IMG/VR virus record: IMGVR_UViG_3300042502_000108
Location: 1 to 30,063 of that record
Length of the DNA: 30,063 nucleotides
Source: a virus
Direction: 5' to 3' (one strand)
Part shown: piece by piece, positions 29,901-30,063 of the stretch
Layout of the letters: every line of letters starts with the position of its first letter
Position numbering within the stretch: the stretch's first letter is position 1
The notes under the pieces: generated by a model
Told to the model about the DNA's origin: nothing
The model's input: the letters and a program-made list of their open reading frames with translations, nothing else
Database searches by the model: none
Made by a program: the position numbers and the translations under genes

Positions 29901-30063
29901 ATGGCGAACAGGGATTATGTATATGCTTTAATTGGTGATAGAACATTGCACTCATTCTGTGATGCATATAATTTTATTGATACTGATTTGCACAAGTTTA
30001 TTACGCTCAGACAAAAGGGTGACAACCATGAATACAATTGGTTGCACGAAACTGGGCTGGGTT
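26976..30063 (+). CDS. dnaE: DNA polymerase III alpha subunit, DnaE-type (3' end outside window)
   Basis: At least 1029 residues, open to the window edge. It copies the phage genome. The PHP domain (about 1-280) opens with FVHLHCHSEHSLLDG and keeps all nine expected metal ligands: H8, H10, D17, H42, E67, H86, C137, D201 and H203. The catalytic palm has D423 and D425 in PDIDLDF and D570 in KIDILGLKT. GRGTGRGSVGGSLL (near 375-390) and the fingers region with GVFQTDAAAYR follow. An OB-like domain lies near 930-1000. Start: GTG 26976 follows the nucleotidase stop immediately and has GGAG seven bases upstream; there is no better ATG. It is distinct from the T7- or phi29-type polymerases of many phages. 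Confidence 0.92.
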   Translation, partial: MTEFVHLHCHSEHSLLDGMSTPEEIAQISSTNGQFAAALTDHGTMAGVLRFQDACKKHAVRPVFGIEAYFVPSVKDDGDGKHERFHLILLAKNDVGLKKLFKLSQISWQDNFYYKPRIDFDLLESMVDDDIISLSGCRGSSIAKAIEAGNTGRAEMLADRFTKIFKDDFYFELQAWNPKEINDGLLDLSKAFNKKAVATADCHFPTHADKACEEVLLLISQYPSLGASITNLAKENATTLHKCGNDLLEKVNHLYPERSLRFDDINPYVANAETVLSWFKDAGYDRPDILENTIEVASKCSAEITKRRNLLPKYLKSLNSDEYLREMTEFRLKELDLGEEYKVRLEEELGIIKQLGFADYFLIVWDLTSWADANNVGRGTGRGSVGGSLLAFLLDISKVDPIKYNLLFARFINPERNDYPDIDLDFEDKRRNEVKEYLRNRWGKDHVAAITTYGTFKPKSVVKDVARVLQVSYEETNNITPFFETIEELTESPKGKIFCNKYPDVPKLAKRLEGRIRNVGIHAAGMVVSSVPLNEVCPIETRKETDGGERTTVTAFDMTDAEAVGLIKIDILGLKTVSVIKDCLAKITERLGVDVEAQSLALDDPAVFENFNKGNTVGVFQTDAAAYRNLIERMGIDNFSDLVVSNALVRPGALLSQGQKYIDCKKGFTQPYYPDKSVEEILKETYGTVIFQEQLMQMSVLISGFTWSDADKLRKIIGKKRDISEFKDFKDKFVNNAIIPKAEARKMWAEFEMSALYMFNKSHAVAYSMLSYQTMWLKVNYPLEFIWSLLYNEDSTEKITAYLMEAQRLGIAILPPDVNYSEEYFTTDSRTGLDAIRFGLTNVAGCGASAIKEILTKRPFTCLDEFNNKCSKSAVKAPLRLNLEKVGAYVSMNHISQYEHERYYLPVLGFSIKSGEENNEMDEFVGNLSEFHEINSPLTLIKAIVRSTKKTPQYLRIEFEDFSGSATVFADRNTEMANRDYVYALIGDRTLHSFCDAYNFIDTDLHKFITLRQKGDNHEYNWLHETGLG

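Overview
This window is a contiguous piece of a tailed double-stranded DNA phage (or prophage) genome. Every recognisable gene lies on the + strand, gaps are small (none exceeds 300 bases), and neighbouring genes often share stop/start bases. The tail genes (single tail tube protein, frameshifted tail chaperones, a 1985-residue tape measure, no sheath) point to a siphovirus with a tail of roughly 300 nm. A WhiB-like protein (22918-23217) points to an actinobacterial host, because this family is known only from Actinobacteria and their phages. The DNA is AT-rich by eye, so a low-GC actinobacterium such as the freshwater or marine lineages is my inference, not something the sequence proves.

Layout. 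(1) 1-2701: an adhesion cassette. It holds the tail end of an upstream gene, an intelectin/fibrinogen-like lectin, a small conserved phage protein, a His-rich tail-collar fibre and a fibre assembly chaperone. (2) 2822-5046: neck genes (adaptor with an Ig-like N-terminus, head closure, neck/tail completion, tail terminator). (3) 5072-12608: a small orphan gene, the tail tube protein, the G and G-T tail chaperones made by a -1 frameshift, and the tape measure. (4) 12608-20434: baseplate and fibre genes. These include two paralogous distal-tail proteins, a 1303-residue hub carrying PA14-like and LamG-like domains, a fibre with a self-cleaving S74 chaperone, and a minor virion protein. (5) 20444-20869: a free-standing HNH endonuclease at the late/early boundary. 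(6) 20922 to the end: the early/replication operon. It encodes a metallophosphoesterase, a zinc-ribbon protein, a MerR-type DNA-binding protein, a WhiB-like protein, a possible helicase loader, a DnaB-type helicase, a DnaG-type primase, a candidate ssDNA-binding protein, a 5'(3')-deoxyribonucleotidase and a DnaE-type polymerase. The polymerase starts at GTG 26976 and runs off the window. Together these would form a largely self-contained replisome.

Regulation. Six sites match an extended -10 pattern TGRTATNNT (one with GATAAT). Several -10 boxes lie only 6-8 bases before an ATG that has no usable Shine-Dalgarno, which suggests leaderless transcripts. One of the extended -10 sites sits inside the loop of a long stem-loop after the tail tube gene. 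The chaperone frameshift site has two tandem CCCAAAC heptamers followed by a nested stem-loop. The early promoter carries a 17-bp palindrome. These regulatory designs, the lectin, and the polymerase with all nine PHP metal ligands are the most interesting items. No tRNA, CRISPR array, integrase, insertion sequence, lysis gene, capsid gene or terminase was seen.
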